Assembly (NCBI GenBank): GCA_963755705.1
Contig: CAVWKW010000001.1
Location: forward strand, 1,736,001-1,800,000
DNA: 64,000 bases
Direction of reading: 5' to 3'
Source of the DNA: JBARDN01 sp963755705
GTDB lineage: Bacteria > Desulfobacterota > Binatia > Binatales > Binataceae
Part shown: positions 47,213-56,528 of the stretch, piece after piece
Layout of the letters: every line of letters begins with the position of its first letter
Numbering within the stretch: the first letter of the stretch is position 1
Program-made: the position numbers and the translations under genes
The notes under the pieces: model-generated
Database searches by the model: none
What the model saw: only the letters and a program-made list of their open reading frames with translations
What the model was told of the DNA's origin: nothing

Positions 47213-48637
47213 GTGAGCACCGACATCCATACCGCACGGGAAGCCCTGATGGCGGTCACGCCAATCGACGGGCGCTATCGCTCGCGCACTGCGGCGCTGC
47301 AAAATTATTTCAGCGAATTTGCGCTTATCCGCTACCGCGTCCGGGTCGAAATCGAATGGTACCTGTCGCTCGCCGCGAGTCCCGCGTTCGAAGCGCTCGC
47401 GCCGATTCCGGCCTCGTCGGTAGCGAAGCTCCGCGGGATTTACGCTGACTTCTCGATTGCCGATGCCGAGCGCGTCAAGGCGCTCGAGGCCGAGACCAAT
47501 CACGACGTCAAGGCAGTCGAGTATTTCGTCAAGGAAAAAATCGCGGCGCTCGATGCGAAACTGCCGGTCGAGATCGTGCACTTCGCCTGCACCAGCGAGG
47601 ACATCAACAACCTCGCCTACGCGCTCATCCTGAAGGAATTTTCCGAACACGAGCTGATTCCGCGAATCGAAAAGTCCCTCGCCGCGATCGCCACGATCGC
47701 GCATCGCCATAAATCCCTCGCGATGCTCGCGCGCACGCACGGTCAGGAAGCCTCACCGACCACCGTCGGCAAGGAGATCGCGATCTTCGCGGCGCGGCTC
47801 GAGCGTCAACTCGCGCAGCTTCGCCGCCAGGAATATCTGGGCAAGTTCAACGGCGCGGTCGGCAACTTCAACGCGCATCAGTTCGCCGCGCCCGCCCTCG
47901 ACTGGATCGATCATTCGCGCCGCTTCGTCGAGGCGCAGGGACTCGTCTGGAATCCGCTGACGACGCAAATCGAGAGCCACGACTTCATCGCCGAGATGTT
48001 CGCGGTCATGGTCCGGATCGACACGATCCTGCTCGGCTTCTGCCGCGACATGTGGAGCTACATTTCGATTGGCTACTTCGCGCAGAAAGCGGTCAAGGGC
48101 GAGACCGGCAGCTCGACCATGCCGCACAAGATCAACCCGATCGACTTCGAGAACTGCGAGGGCAACTTGGGAGTCGCCAGCGCGATGTTCGAGCATCTGG
48201 GGACCAAGCTGCCGATCTCCAGGTGGCAGCGCGATCTGACCGACTCGACCGCGTTGCGCTCGATTGGCACCGCGTTCGGCCACGTGGTCGTGGCACTCGC
48301 CTCGCTCGAGCGCGGGCTTGCACGCGTCGAGGTAAACGAACACCGAATCGCCGAAGACCTCGACGCCGAGCAGGCATGGGAGGTCGTTGCCGAAGCGATT
48401 CAAACCCTGATGCGGGCGCGCGGGATGCCGCGGCCGTATGAGACGCTCAAAGAACTGACGCGCGGGCGTCCGGTCAGCCGCAAGCTGATCGAGGAATTTA
48501 TCGCGACGCTCCCGCTCGACGACGCGGCCCGCGCCGCCCTGCGCGCCCTGTCGCCGCGCAGCTATATTGGCCTGGCCGCCGAGTTGGTCGAGCGCTTCGC
48601 AACGGGCGCTGACTCGCCCAAGACGCGAGCGCGATGA
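47213..48637 (+). CDS. purB: Adenylosuccinate lyase
   Basis: Cleaves SAICAR to AICAR and adenylosuccinate to AMP, two steps of purine synthesis. The superfamily signature GSSTMPHKINP is present. MAVTPIDGRYRSRTAALQNYFSE and the 474-residue length match the E. coli-type enzyme. GTG 47213 is the first start; ATG 47249 (MAVTPIDGRY) would also align. It heads the purine gene run purB-C-S-Q-L-F. Confidence 0.95.
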   Translation: MSTDIHTAREALMAVTPIDGRYRSRTAALQNYFSEFALIRYRVRVEIEWYLSLAASPAFEALAPIPASSVAKLRGIYADFSIADAERVKALEAETNHDVKAVEYFVKEKIAALDAKLPVEIVHFACTSEDINNLAYALILKEFSEHELIPRIEKSLAAIATIAHRHKSLAMLARTHGQEASPTTVGKEIAIFAARLERQLAQLRRQEYLGKFNGAVGNFNAHQFAAPALDWIDHSRRFVEAQGLVWNPLTTQIESHDFIAEMFAVMVRIDTILLGFCRDMWSYISIGYFAQKAVKGETGSSTMPHKINPIDFENCEGNLGVASAMFEHLGTKLPISRWQRDLTDSTALRSIGTAFGHVVVALASLERGLARVEVNEHRIAEDLDAEQAWEVVAEAIQTLMRARGMPRPYETLKELTRGRPVSRKLIEEFIATLPLDDAARAALRALSPRSYIGLAAELVERFATGADSPKTRAR

Positions 48638-48768
48638 CGCCAGCGTCGCAAACGGCGCGACGCTGTGAATTGAAGATCGGTTTGTGGATAGATTGCGCGA
48701 AGCTTTGGTTGTTCAAGGCGGCGCGGTCAGATAGTTGAAAGACAAAGACACATCGGGAGGACAGGAAT

Positions 48769-49485
48769 TTGGAATCCACTCCGGAACGCGGCGAGCAGTT
48801 TTACGAGGGCAAGGCGAAGAAGCTTTACGCGACTTCGAACCCTGACCTCGTCATCCAGTATTTCAAAGACGACGCGACCGCCTTCAACGCCAAGAAGCGC
48901 GGCACGATCGAAGACAAGGGCGTGATGAACAACCGGATGTCCGAGTTGTTCTTCACGATGCTCGAATCGCACGGCGTCAAAACGCATTTCGTCCGCCGTA
49001 TCGACGACCGCCAGATGCTGTGCAAGCGGCTCGATATCGTGCCGGTCGAGATTATCGTGCGCAATATCGTCGCCGGTTCGATGGCGAAGCGGCTTGGCCG
49101 CGAAGAGGGCGCGTCGCTCAGGCAGCCGCTGGTCGAATACACCTACAAGTCCGATCCTCTTGATGATCCGCTGATCTATCCCGAGCACGCGATCGAGTTC
49201 GGATGGGCAACGGGTGCGGAGCTTGCGGAGATCAAAAAGCTGGCGCTGCGCGTCGATGAGCTATTGAGCAAATTCCTCGATGAGCGCGGCGTGTTGCTGG
49301 TCGATTTCAAGCTCGAGTTCGGGCGGCATCATGGACAGATCCTTCTCGGCGACGAGATCTGTCCCGACACCTGCCGCTTCTGGGACAAGGCGACCCGCCA
49401 GAAGCTCGACAAGGATCGTTTCCGCCGCGACCTCGGCGGCGTCGAAGAGGCCTACCACGAAATGCTCCGCCGGGTAGAAGGATGA
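48769..49485 (+). CDS. purC: Phosphoribosylaminoimidazole-succinocarboxamide synthase
   Basis: Condenses CAIR with aspartate to SAICAR. EGKAKKLYATSNPDLVIQYFKDDATAFN opens the ATP-binding domain and VLLVDFKLEFG and GDEICPDTCRFWD are SAICAR-synthetase signatures. Length 238 is typical. The start codon is TTG at 48769, supported by GGGAGG eight bases upstream. Confidence 0.95.
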   Translation: MESTPERGEQFYEGKAKKLYATSNPDLVIQYFKDDATAFNAKKRGTIEDKGVMNNRMSELFFTMLESHGVKTHFVRRIDDRQMLCKRLDIVPVEIIVRNIVAGSMAKRLGREEGASLRQPLVEYTYKSDPLDDPLIYPEHAIEFGWATGAELAEIKKLALRVDELLSKFLDERGVLLVDFKLEFGRHHGQILLGDEICPDTCRFWDKATRQKLDKDRFRRDLGGVEEAYHEMLRRVEG

Positions 49486-49529
49486 TCGACAGTTCTGCCA
49501 TAGCGGCGCGCCCAGAGCGACCTCTCCTG

Positions 49530-49675
49530 GCGGGCGATACCCGCCACCCTCCCCGCATCGGGGAGGGAATCAGAAAGGACTCCGGGCAGGATAAGCGCGC
49601 CGCCGAACTGGCACCTTCAACCCGAGCCCTTCGCATCAGTGTCGCTCCGAGTTCCCCTTCCCGTGCGGGAAGGGG
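49530..49675. repeat. Cluster of three C-rich hairpins between purC and purS
   Basis: GGCGGG/CCCGCC (49530-49545), CCCTCCCCG/CGGGGAGGG (49547-49567) and CCCCTTCCCG/CGGGAAGGGG (49654-49675) are perfect stems with tiny loops. They resemble the elements at 38206 and 43431 and look like REP/BIME-type intergenic repeats. Confidence 0.6.
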
Positions 49676-49717
49676 TCAGGGGTTAGGTCGAGTTTGTCCG
49701 CCGCAGCGAGGAATCGC

Positions 49718-49963
49718 GTGCAGGTAAAAGTCTTCATCACGCCGCGCAAGGGAATCCTCGATCCGCAGGGGCGCGTCGTCGAGCAATCGCTCAAGACGCT
49801 CGGCTTTCCCGACGTCTCCGGCGTCAAGGTCGGAAAATATATCGTGCTCGAAGTGGCAGCACGCAGCGCCGCCGCCGCGCGCGAGGAGACCAGGCGGATG
49901 TGCGAGCGGCTGCTCGCGAATCCGAATATCGAGGATTTCACCTTCGAGGTCGAAGGCGAATGA
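49718..49963 (+). CDS. purS: Phosphoribosylformylglycinamidine synthase subunit PurS
   Basis: Eighty-one-residue bridging subunit of the three-part FGAM synthase. VKVFITPRKGILDPQGRVVEQSLKTLGF and VGKYIVLEV are its conserved blocks. The GTG at 49718 follows AGCGAGG and gives the normal N-terminus; TTG 49694 would add eight residues. The stop overlaps the purQ start. Confidence 0.92.
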   Translation: MQVKVFITPRKGILDPQGRVVEQSLKTLGFPDVSGVKVGKYIVLEVAARSAAAAREETRRMCERLLANPNIEDFTFEVEGE

Positions 49964-50646
49964 AGTGGGGCGTCGTCAGGTTCCCCGGTTCGCTCGACGA
50001 CAGTGACGCCCTCTATGCCCTTGCCGACGTGATGGGGCAGGAGGCGGCGATGCTGTGGCACAAGGACACGTCGCTCGGCGGCGCCGAGTGTGTTCTGCTG
50101 CCGGGCGGCTTCAGCTACGGCGACTATCTGCGCACCGGCGCGATCGCGCGCTTCTCTCCGATCATGAAAAGCGTCGAGAAATTCGCCGCCGACGGCGGCC
50201 TCGTCATCGGCACCTGCAACGGCTTCCAGATCCTGTGCGAAGCGCGTCTGCTGCCCGGCGCGCTCACGCGCAACCGCTCGCTTTCGTTTATCTGCCAGCA
50301 GGTTCATGTGCGGGTCGAAAACGCGAAGACTCCGTTTACTCGCGCGACCCATCAGGGTGACGTGCTCAAGCTTCCAATCAAGCACGGCGAGGGGCTCTAC
50401 GTGGCTCCTGAAGCCGAACTGCGCGATATGGAAGAGCGCGGGCAGATTATCCTGCGCTACTGCGCCGCCGACGGCCGCGACGACGACGCGGCGAATCCCA
50501 ACGGCTCGACGCGCGCGATCGCGGGCGTCGCCAACGGGCGCTTCAACGTCTTCGGCCTGATGCCGCATCCCGAGCACGCGGTCGAGTCGATGCTCGGCGG
50601 GATCGACGGCCGCAAAATTTTTGAGTCGATAGCAGACAACGCATGA
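49960..50646 (+). CDS. purQ: Phosphoribosylformylglycinamidine synthase subunit PurQ
   Basis: Glutamine amidotransferase subunit that feeds ammonia to PurL. The class I triad is visible: Cys in VIGTCNGFQIL and His-Glu in MPHPEHAVES. 228 residues. ATG 49960 overlaps the purS stop by four bases and its own stop overlaps purL by four. Confidence 0.95.
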   Translation: MKWGVVRFPGSLDDSDALYALADVMGQEAAMLWHKDTSLGGAECVLLPGGFSYGDYLRTGAIARFSPIMKSVEKFAADGGLVIGTCNGFQILCEARLLPGALTRNRSLSFICQQVHVRVENAKTPFTRATHQGDVLKLPIKHGEGLYVAPEAELRDMEERGQIILRYCAADGRDDDAANPNGSTRAIAGVANGRFNVFGLMPHPEHAVESMLGGIDGRKIFESIADNA

Positions 50647-52880
50647 CGACGCCTGTCGCATTGCCCGGTGAGCCTCGAGTCGATCTCGACGAGGCTCGCG
50701 CGCACGGCCTTTCGCCCGAAGAGTTCGCGCGCGTCAAGCAGATCCTCGGACGCGTCGCGACCTTTACCGAGTTGGGCGTCTTCTCGGTCATGTGGTCGGA
50801 GCATTGCTCGTACAAATCGTCGCGAAAATATCTGCGCACGCTCCCGCAGAAGAGCGAGCTGGTGGTGCAGGGCGGACCCGGCGAGAACGCCGGCGCGATC
50901 GACGTCGGCGACGGATGGGTCGCAGTGTTCAAAATCGAAAGCCATAACCATCCGTCATACGTCGAGCCGTACCAGGGCGCGGCGACGGGAGTCGGCGGAA
51001 TTCTGCGCGATATCTTCACGATGGGCGCGCGGCCGGTCGCCTCGATGAACTCGCTCAAGTTCGGATCGTTCGAGCATCCCCGGACGCGCTATCTGCTGGG
51101 CGGCGTGGTCGGCGGAATCGGCGGTTACGGCAACTGCGTCGGCGTGCCGACGGTCGCGGGCGAGGTGATGTTCGACGCCGCGTACAACGGCAATATTCTC
51201 GTCAACGCATTCTCGCTCGGACTCGCGCGCGCCGGAGAACTGTGGAGCGCAAAGGCGCGCGGAATCGGCAATCCCGTTCTATACGTCGGCTCGGCCACGG
51301 GACGCGACGGAATTCACGGCGCTTCGTTGCTCGCCTCGGCCGAGTTCGACGCCGAAAGCGAATCGAAGCGGCCAACGGTGCAGGTCGGCGACCCGTTCAC
51401 CGAAAAGCTGCTGATCGAGGCCTGCCTCGAAGCCGGCAAGACTGGCGCCATCGTCGCGATCCAGGACATGGGCGCCGCGGGACTGACCTCATCTTCATCA
51501 GAAATGGCGGCGCGCGGCGGACTCGGGATCGATCTCGATCTCGACAAGATTCCGCTGCGCGAGCAGAACCTGACGCCGTATGAAATTCTGCTCTCGGAAT
51601 CGCAGGAGCGGATGCTGATCGTCGCCGAGCGCGGACGCGAAGCCGAGCTGCAAGCGGTGTTCGCGAAGTGGGACCTGCACGCGGTCGTGATTGGAGAGAT
51701 TACCGGCGACCATCGATGGCGTGCGCGATGGTGCGGCGACGTCGTCGCCGATATTCCAGTCGGCGCGCTCGCTGACGACGCTCCGGTTTACGATCGTCCC
51801 GCGCATCCGCCGAAATCCCCGCAAAAGAATCCCGCGCATTCCCGCAGCGAGAATCCCAAGCCCGCGGCGGCGCTGCGTGCGATGCTCTCGAATCCGAATA
51901 TCGGCTCGAAAAGGTGGGTCTATCGCCAGTACGATTCCCTGGTGCAGGGCAACACGGTGCGCGGACCAGGCGGCGACGCCGCGGTCCTGCGAATCAAGGG
52001 ATCGCGCCGCGCGCTCGCGCTCACGGTCGATTCCAATCCTCGCGCCTGCGCGATTGATCCGTACACCGGCGCGGTCGCGACTGTTATCGAGGCGGCGCGC
52101 AATGTCGCGTGCGTCGGCGCGCGTCCGGTCGGAATCACCAATTGTCTCAACTACGGAAATCCCGAACGGCCCGAGATCATGTGGCAATTTGCCGAGGGCG
52201 TGCGCGGCCTGGGCGACGCGTCGCGTGCGATCGGTGCGCCGGTGGTGAGCGGCAATGTGAGCTTCTACAACGAAACCGAAGGCCGCGCGATTCCGCCGAC
52301 GCCCACAATCGCGATGGTCGGCCTGATGACCGACGTGGCGCATCACGTCAGCTCGCATTTCAAGCGCGCCGGCGACGCGATTCTTATCGTGCGCACTGCG
52401 CGGCCGTCGCTCGCCGCGTCCGAGTACGCTGCGACGTACGGCGAGAGCGATGAGACGCTGTCCCCAATCGATCTGGAGCGCGAAAATGCCCTGCTCGAGG
52501 GGCTGGTTGAATGCGCCGAGCATGGGTTGATAAGATCATCTCACGACGCAGCCGAAGGCGGGCTCGCGGTGGCAATCGCGGAAGCCTGTTTCAATCCCGA
52601 GGCGAGGCTGGGCGCTGAAGTTGACCTGTCCGCGCACGGCTTGGCCGACACGGTGGAATTGTTTGGAGAAGGACCTTCGACCGTCGTGATCTCCGCCGCG
52701 GCGGACGATGTTGAGCCGGTGGAGCGGGTTTTCCGAAGCCGCGGCTTGACGTTCTTTAAGGCCGGACGCGTGCTTGCTGAACCGCGGCTTGCGCTCCTGC
52801 CAGCCGTGAATGAGAACATAAACGAGTTGTACGAGCTTTACGAAGCCGCAATTCCCGGGAGGCTAGCCAGCCATGACTGA
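50643..52880 (+). CDS. purL: Phosphoribosylformylglycinamidine synthase subunit PurL
   Basis: ATP-dependent synthase subunit converting FGAR to FGAM; the 745-residue small form used with separate PurS and PurQ. FSVMWSEHCSYKSSRKYLRTLP, KIESHNHPSYVEPYQGAATGVGG and the DMGAAGLTSSSSEMAARGG block are diagnostic. The end overlaps purF by eight bases. Confidence 0.96.
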   Translation: MTTPVALPGEPRVDLDEARAHGLSPEEFARVKQILGRVATFTELGVFSVMWSEHCSYKSSRKYLRTLPQKSELVVQGGPGENAGAIDVGDGWVAVFKIESHNHPSYVEPYQGAATGVGGILRDIFTMGARPVASMNSLKFGSFEHPRTRYLLGGVVGGIGGYGNCVGVPTVAGEVMFDAAYNGNILVNAFSLGLARAGELWSAKARGIGNPVLYVGSATGRDGIHGASLLASAEFDAESESKRPTVQVGDPFTEKLLIEACLEAGKTGAIVAIQDMGAAGLTSSSSEMAARGGLGIDLDLDKIPLREQNLTPYEILLSESQERMLIVAERGREAELQAVFAKWDLHAVVIGEITGDHRWRARWCGDVVADIPVGALADDAPVYDRPAHPPKSPQKNPAHSRSENPKPAAALRAMLSNPNIGSKRWVYRQYDSLVQGNTVRGPGGDAAVLRIKGSRRALALTVDSNPRACAIDPYTGAVATVIEAARNVACVGARPVGITNCLNYGNPERPEIMWQFAEGVRGLGDASRAIGAPVVSGNVSFYNETEGRAIPPTPTIAMVGLMTDVAHHVSSHFKRAGDAILIVRTARPSLAASEYAATYGESDETLSPIDLERENALLEGLVECAEHGLIRSSHDAAEGGLAVAIAEACFNPEARLGAEVDLSAHGLADTVELFGEGPSTVVISAAADDVEPVERVFRSRGLTFFKAGRVLAEPRLALLPAVNENINELYELYEAAIPGRLASHD

Positions 52881-54348
52881 CGACGGCGCGGTGATAGTCG
52901 AGGAATCCAAACTCGACGCCTTCCACGACGAGTGCGGCGTCTTCGGCGTCTACGGCCATCCGGAGGCCGCCAACCTGGCGTACCTCGGCCTGTATGCGCT
53001 GCAGCATCGCGGGCAGGAATCGGCGGGAATCGTTTCCTCCAACGGCAAGGCGCTGATCTCGCATCGCGGGATGGGCCTGGTCGCGGACGTGTTCAACTCC
53101 GGCATTATCGCGGAGCTCGAAGGCACCAGCGCGATCGGCCACAACCGCTATTCGACCACTGGCTCGAGCTCGCTCAAGAACTGCCAGCCGATCGTGGTCG
53201 AATACAGCAAGGGCGGCCTGGCGGTCGCGCACAACGGCAATATCGTGAACTTCGAAGAGCTGCGCGAGCAGCTCGAAGCGGGCGGTACGATTTTCTATTC
53301 GTCGTCGGACAGCGAAATCGTGATTCATTTGATCGCGGCCTCGCGCGCGCCCACGCTGCCGGAAAAACTCATCGAGGCGCTCGCCCAGGTGCGCGGCGCG
53401 TACTCGATGGTTCTGCTGACGGAGAAGAGCCTGATCGCGGTGCGCGATCCGCACGGCTTTCGGCCGCTGGTGCTCGGCACGCTCAACGGTGCAACCGTCG
53501 TCAGCTCGGAAACCTGCGCGCTCGACCTGGTCCGCGCCGAATATGTGCGCGAGGTCGAGCCGGGCGAGATGGTTATAATTGACGACAGCGGGCTGCGCTC
53601 GGTCCGTCCGTTCGCTCCCGCCGGCCCCAAGCGATGCATCTTCGAGTATGTTTATTTCGCGCGTCCCGACAGCCTCCTCTACGGCCGCAATGTTTATTCG
53701 GTCCGCAAGCAGCAGGGGCGGGCGCTCGCGCGCGAGTGCCCGGCCGAGGCTGACCTGGTCGTGCCGGTGCCCGACTCGGGCACCGCGGCCGCGCTGGGCT
53801 TTGCCGAAGAATCGAAAATCCCGTTCGAGATGGCGCTGGTCCGCAGCCATTACGTGGGCCGAACCTTTATCGAGCCGCGCCAGTCTATCCGGCACTTCGG
53901 CGTCAAGATCAAATTCAACCCGGTCGCGGAGTTGCTGCGCGGCAGGCGGATCGTGCTGATCGAGGATTCGCTGGTGCGCGGAACCACGCTACGCAAAGTC
54001 ATCCCGATGCTGCGGCAGGCGGGCGCGCGCGAAGTCCATATGCGAATCGCGGCGCCGCCCACGACCAACTCATGCTTTTATGGAATCGACACGCCGACCC
54101 GCGAAGAGCTGCTCGCGTCGTCGCACTCGGTCGAGGAGATCCGCCGCTGGATCGGCGCCGACTCGCTCGGTTACCTGAGTTGGGAAGGTCTGTACTCGTT
54201 CGTCGGGAACGGAAATCGAGAGGGCTACTGCGACGCGTGCTTCACCGGAAAATATCCGGTCGAGATACCGGCGGGCGGCTCTCCGCATCAGTTGCATCTG
54301 TTCGACGCCACCGACCGCGGCGAGATGCTCGCGGCGGCCCGCCGCTAG
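52873..54348 (+). CDS. purF: Amidophosphoribosyltransferase, 4Fe-4S type
   Basis: First enzyme of purine synthesis, transferring glutamine nitrogen to PRPP. The N-terminal nucleophile Cys lies in DECGVFGVYGH after a short propeptide of about 20 residues; the PRPP motif is VLIEDSLVRGTT. Cys residues in RCIFEYVYFARPD, NSCFYGIDTP and GYCDACFTGKYP correspond to the four iron-sulfur ligands of the Bacillus subtilis enzyme, so an oxygen-sensitive cluster is expected. 491 residues; last gene of the purine run. Confidence 0.95.
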   Translation: MTDDGAVIVEESKLDAFHDECGVFGVYGHPEAANLAYLGLYALQHRGQESAGIVSSNGKALISHRGMGLVADVFNSGIIAELEGTSAIGHNRYSTTGSSSLKNCQPIVVEYSKGGLAVAHNGNIVNFEELREQLEAGGTIFYSSSDSEIVIHLIAASRAPTLPEKLIEALAQVRGAYSMVLLTEKSLIAVRDPHGFRPLVLGTLNGATVVSSETCALDLVRAEYVREVEPGEMVIIDDSGLRSVRPFAPAGPKRCIFEYVYFARPDSLLYGRNVYSVRKQQGRALARECPAEADLVVPVPDSGTAAALGFAEESKIPFEMALVRSHYVGRTFIEPRQSIRHFGVKIKFNPVAELLRGRRIVLIEDSLVRGTTLRKVIPMLRQAGAREVHMRIAAPPTTNSCFYGIDTPTREELLASSHSVEEIRRWIGADSLGYLSWEGLYSFVGNGNREGYCDACFTGKYPVEIPAGGSPHQLHLFDATDRGEMLAAARR

Positions 54349-54370
54349 ATGCCCCGCGAGAGTCTCATCG

Positions 54371-55183
54371 TTACGACGCCTGCTCGCGCACGTTGAGCCA
54401 TCTGAGAGCCGCGAAGATCGCGAGCGCCACGATTATCACTACCGCGGCGACCGGCTGCGCCGCGTCGAGACCGTAGCCCTCGAAGCGATCGTAGATCAGC
54501 ACTGGCGCGGTCATCGGATAGTACGCCAGCACCACCACCGCGCCGAACTCGCTAAGCGCCCGCGCCCACATCATGACCGCGCCCGAGACGATCGATGGCC
54601 GCGCAAGAGGAATCGTGACGCCAAAAAAGACCGCCCACGGCCCGCGTCCGAGAGTGCGCCCAACGCCTTCGAGCCGCGGATCGACGGCGGCAAAGCCGTC
54701 GCGCGCCGCGTTGATCAGAAATGGCGCCGATACGAACAGCATCGCGATTACGATTCCCGGTATCGCACCGGCGAAATGGATTCCGATCATCGAGAATGTA
54801 TGTCCGACAAAAAAGCCCCGCCCGAACACGAACAGCAGCGCAATTCCGGCGATCGGATGCGGGATCACCACCGGCAGATCGATAAGTCCTTCGACGATCG
54901 CCTTGCCCGCGAAGTTATGCCGCGCGAGCACGAAGCCGAGCGGAAGTCCGATGATCGCGCCGAGCGCGGTGGCCCACGTCGCCGCCAGCACGCTGAGCCC
55001 GATCGCGCTCATCACCTCGGGGTCGGCAAACGAGTCGAGCAGCCCCCGCGGATTGCTTGTCACCACCAGCTTGACCAGCGGTCCGACCAGGAACATCAGC
55101 GCGATTCCGGCTCCAATCGAAAAGAGCGCGGTGCGGCTTCCTGACGCTCCGGGCCACGGCGAACCATCTACGCGAGTACTCAT
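54371..55183 (-). CDS. ABC transporter permease, molybdate/tungstate-type
   Basis: Inner-membrane permease of 270 residues with about six helices. The EAA loop EGVGRTLGRGPWAVFFGVTIPLARPSI contacts an ATPase, and the ALSEFGAVVVLAYYP ending matches the ModB/WtpB/TupB/CysT oxyanion group. No ATPase or binding-protein gene is in the window. ATG 55183 is chosen; upstream in-frame codons lack family similarity. It is divergent from the bufferin operon across 182 bases and convergent with purF, 22 bases apart. Substrate assignment within oxyanions is an inference. Confidence 0.78.
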   Translation of the reverse strand: MSTRVDGSPWPGASGSRTALFSIGAGIALMFLVGPLVKLVVTSNPRGLLDSFADPEVMSAIGLSVLAATWATALGAIIGLPLGFVLARHNFAGKAIVEGLIDLPVVIPHPIAGIALLFVFGRGFFVGHTFSMIGIHFAGAIPGIVIAMLFVSAPFLINAARDGFAAVDPRLEGVGRTLGRGPWAVFFGVTIPLARPSIVSGAVMMWARALSEFGAVVVLAYYPMTAPVLIYDRFEGYGLDAAQPVAAVVIIVALAIFAALRWLNVREQAS

Positions 55184-55255
55184 CGTCGAAGCCGCGACGA
55201 TAGCATCGCAGGCGGCTAAAATCCCGCGATCGCGCGAAACCTTGTTCGCGATAGC

Positions 55256-55285
55256 TTGGCGCGAGCCGAAAACCGCAGGTAAGAT
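55256..55285 (+). promoter_or_regulatory. Possible sigma-70 promoter for the bufferin/molybdoenzyme operon
   Basis: TTGGCG (55256-55261) and TAAGAT (55280-55285) are 18 bases apart and 81 bases before the bufA start, in the divergent region shared with the permease gene. Seen by eye only. Confidence 0.4.
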
Positions 55286-55365
55286 GGCATCGCGTGATCG
55301 CGATGAATCGCAACTGAAATCGCCGCGGCCGATCCCGGCGGCCCGGCGGAAAAGGAGAATCACTC

Positions 55366-55635
55366 ATGAAAAAATCTGCACTTGGTGGTGCGATACTGGC
55401 CACCGCCGTCGCTTTGATGTTCACCGGCAGCGCTATGGCGGCCGACAGCGCGGGTTCGAGCGCGCCAGCCCAGGTGAAATGCGTGGGCGGCAATTCGTGC
55501 AAGGGCCAGAGTGCGTGCAAGAGCGCCTCGAACAGTTGCGCCGGCCAGAACTCCTGCAAGGGCAAAGGCTACGTGATGACCTCCAACGCGAAGCAATGCG
55601 CCGTGCAGGGCGGCCATGCCGAGAAGGAGAACTAG
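55366..55635 (+). CDS. bufA: Bufferin-type RiPP metallophore precursor, BufA2-like
   Basis: An 89-residue exported precursor of a ribosomally made, post-translationally modified peptide. Residues 1-25 are a Sec signal (KKSALGGAILATAVALMFTG, cut after AMA). The mature part has six Cys at 39, 45, 51, 58, 64 and 78, with a duplicated word C-x-G-x-N-S-C-K-G at 39-47 and 58-66. Bufferins have Cys converted by an MNIO enzyme to metal-chelating groups and buffer copper in the periplasm; the metal here is not shown. AAAGGAGAATCACTC is an excellent ribosome site. bufB follows 29 bases downstream. Confidence 0.85.
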   Translation: MKKSALGGAILATAVALMFTGSAMAADSAGSSAPAQVKCVGGNSCKGQSACKSASNSCAGQNSCKGKGYVMTSNAKQCAVQGGHAEKEN

Positions 55636-55664
55636 GCGACAAATCGCTCCGACGCGGACTTGTC

Positions 55665-56528
55665 ATGTTTCAGCGCGCGGATTTTCCGTTTCTCGGCTTC
55701 GGGGTCGGTCTGCGCCGTCCGCATTACCCGCATATTCTGAAGCGGCATCCGAAGATCGACTGGTTCGAAGTCATTTCGGAAAACTTCATGGTCGCCGGCG
55801 GCCGCCCGCTCGAAGTGCTCGACGCGGTCCGCGCGCACTACCCGGTCGTGATGCACGGCGTGTCGATGTCGATCGGTTCGACTGACGCGCTGGACCTCGC
55901 GTATCTTCGCGGTCTCAGCGCCCTCGCGCGCCGCACCGCGCCCGCATGGGTATCCGACCATCTATGCTGGAGCGGCGTGGGCGGGCATCGCCTGCACGAC
56001 CTCCTGCCTCTTCCCCACAATGAGGAAACCGTGCGCCACGTCGCCGCGCGAATCCGCCGCGTGCAGGAGATTCTCGGGCGCTACATACTAATCGAGAATA
56101 TATCGAGCTATCTCACGTATCCCGACTCGACGATGACTGAATGGGAATTCGTGCGCGCCCTCGCCGAGGAAGCTGACTGCGGCATTCTGCTCGATATCAA
56201 CAATATATTTGTAAACTCATTCAACCATCGCTTCAGCGCGCAAGAGTATATCGACGCGATACCATCTGAGCGGGTAGCCCAGTTTCATCTTGCGGGTCAC
56301 AGCGAGCACAGCGGCTACCTACTGGATACGCATGATCATCCGATCCGCAATGAAGTGTGGACGCTCTACGCGCGTGCCGTCCGCCGCTTCGGCGCGGTCT
56401 CGACATTGATCGAATGGGACGACAACATTCCGGCGTTCGCGGTTCTAGCCGCAGCCGCACAGCGCGCACGGAGCATCTATGAATCCGTGCACGCGCAATC
56501 TGCTACAATCCATGCCGCTTCAGCTTAA
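55665..56528 (+). CDS. bufB: MNIO-family (DUF692) bufferin-modifying enzyme BufB
   Basis: Multinuclear non-heme iron oxygenase of 287 residues that modifies Cys in the precursor. GFGVGLRRPHYPHIL opens the TIM barrel; the metal-binding residues lie in VMHGVSMSIG, LIENISSYLTYPDS, DINNIFVNS, HLAGHSEHSG, LLDTHDHPI and EWDDNIP, all intact. ATG 55665 begins at the conserved start; much longer upstream frame is noise. Its 3' end overlaps bufC by 50 bases. Confidence 0.92.
   Translation: MFQRADFPFLGFGVGLRRPHYPHILKRHPKIDWFEVISENFMVAGGRPLEVLDAVRAHYPVVMHGVSMSIGSTDALDLAYLRGLSALARRTAPAWVSDHLCWSGVGGHRLHDLLPLPHNEETVRHVAARIRRVQEILGRYILIENISSYLTYPDSTMTEWEFVRALAEEADCGILLDINNIFVNSFNHRFSAQEYIDAIPSERVAQFHLAGHSEHSGYLLDTHDHPIRNEVWTLYARAVRRFGAVSTLIEWDDNIPAFAVLAAAAQRARSIYESVHAQSATIHAASA

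Noticed and set aside
46965..47216. 83-codon frame across the AT-rich purB leader
   Set aside because: No family features, odd composition and overlap with the purB start; more likely leader DNA.
54573..55664. Large N-terminal extension of BufB
   Set aside because: Runs through the permease and bufA genes; the DUF692 domain begins at 55665.
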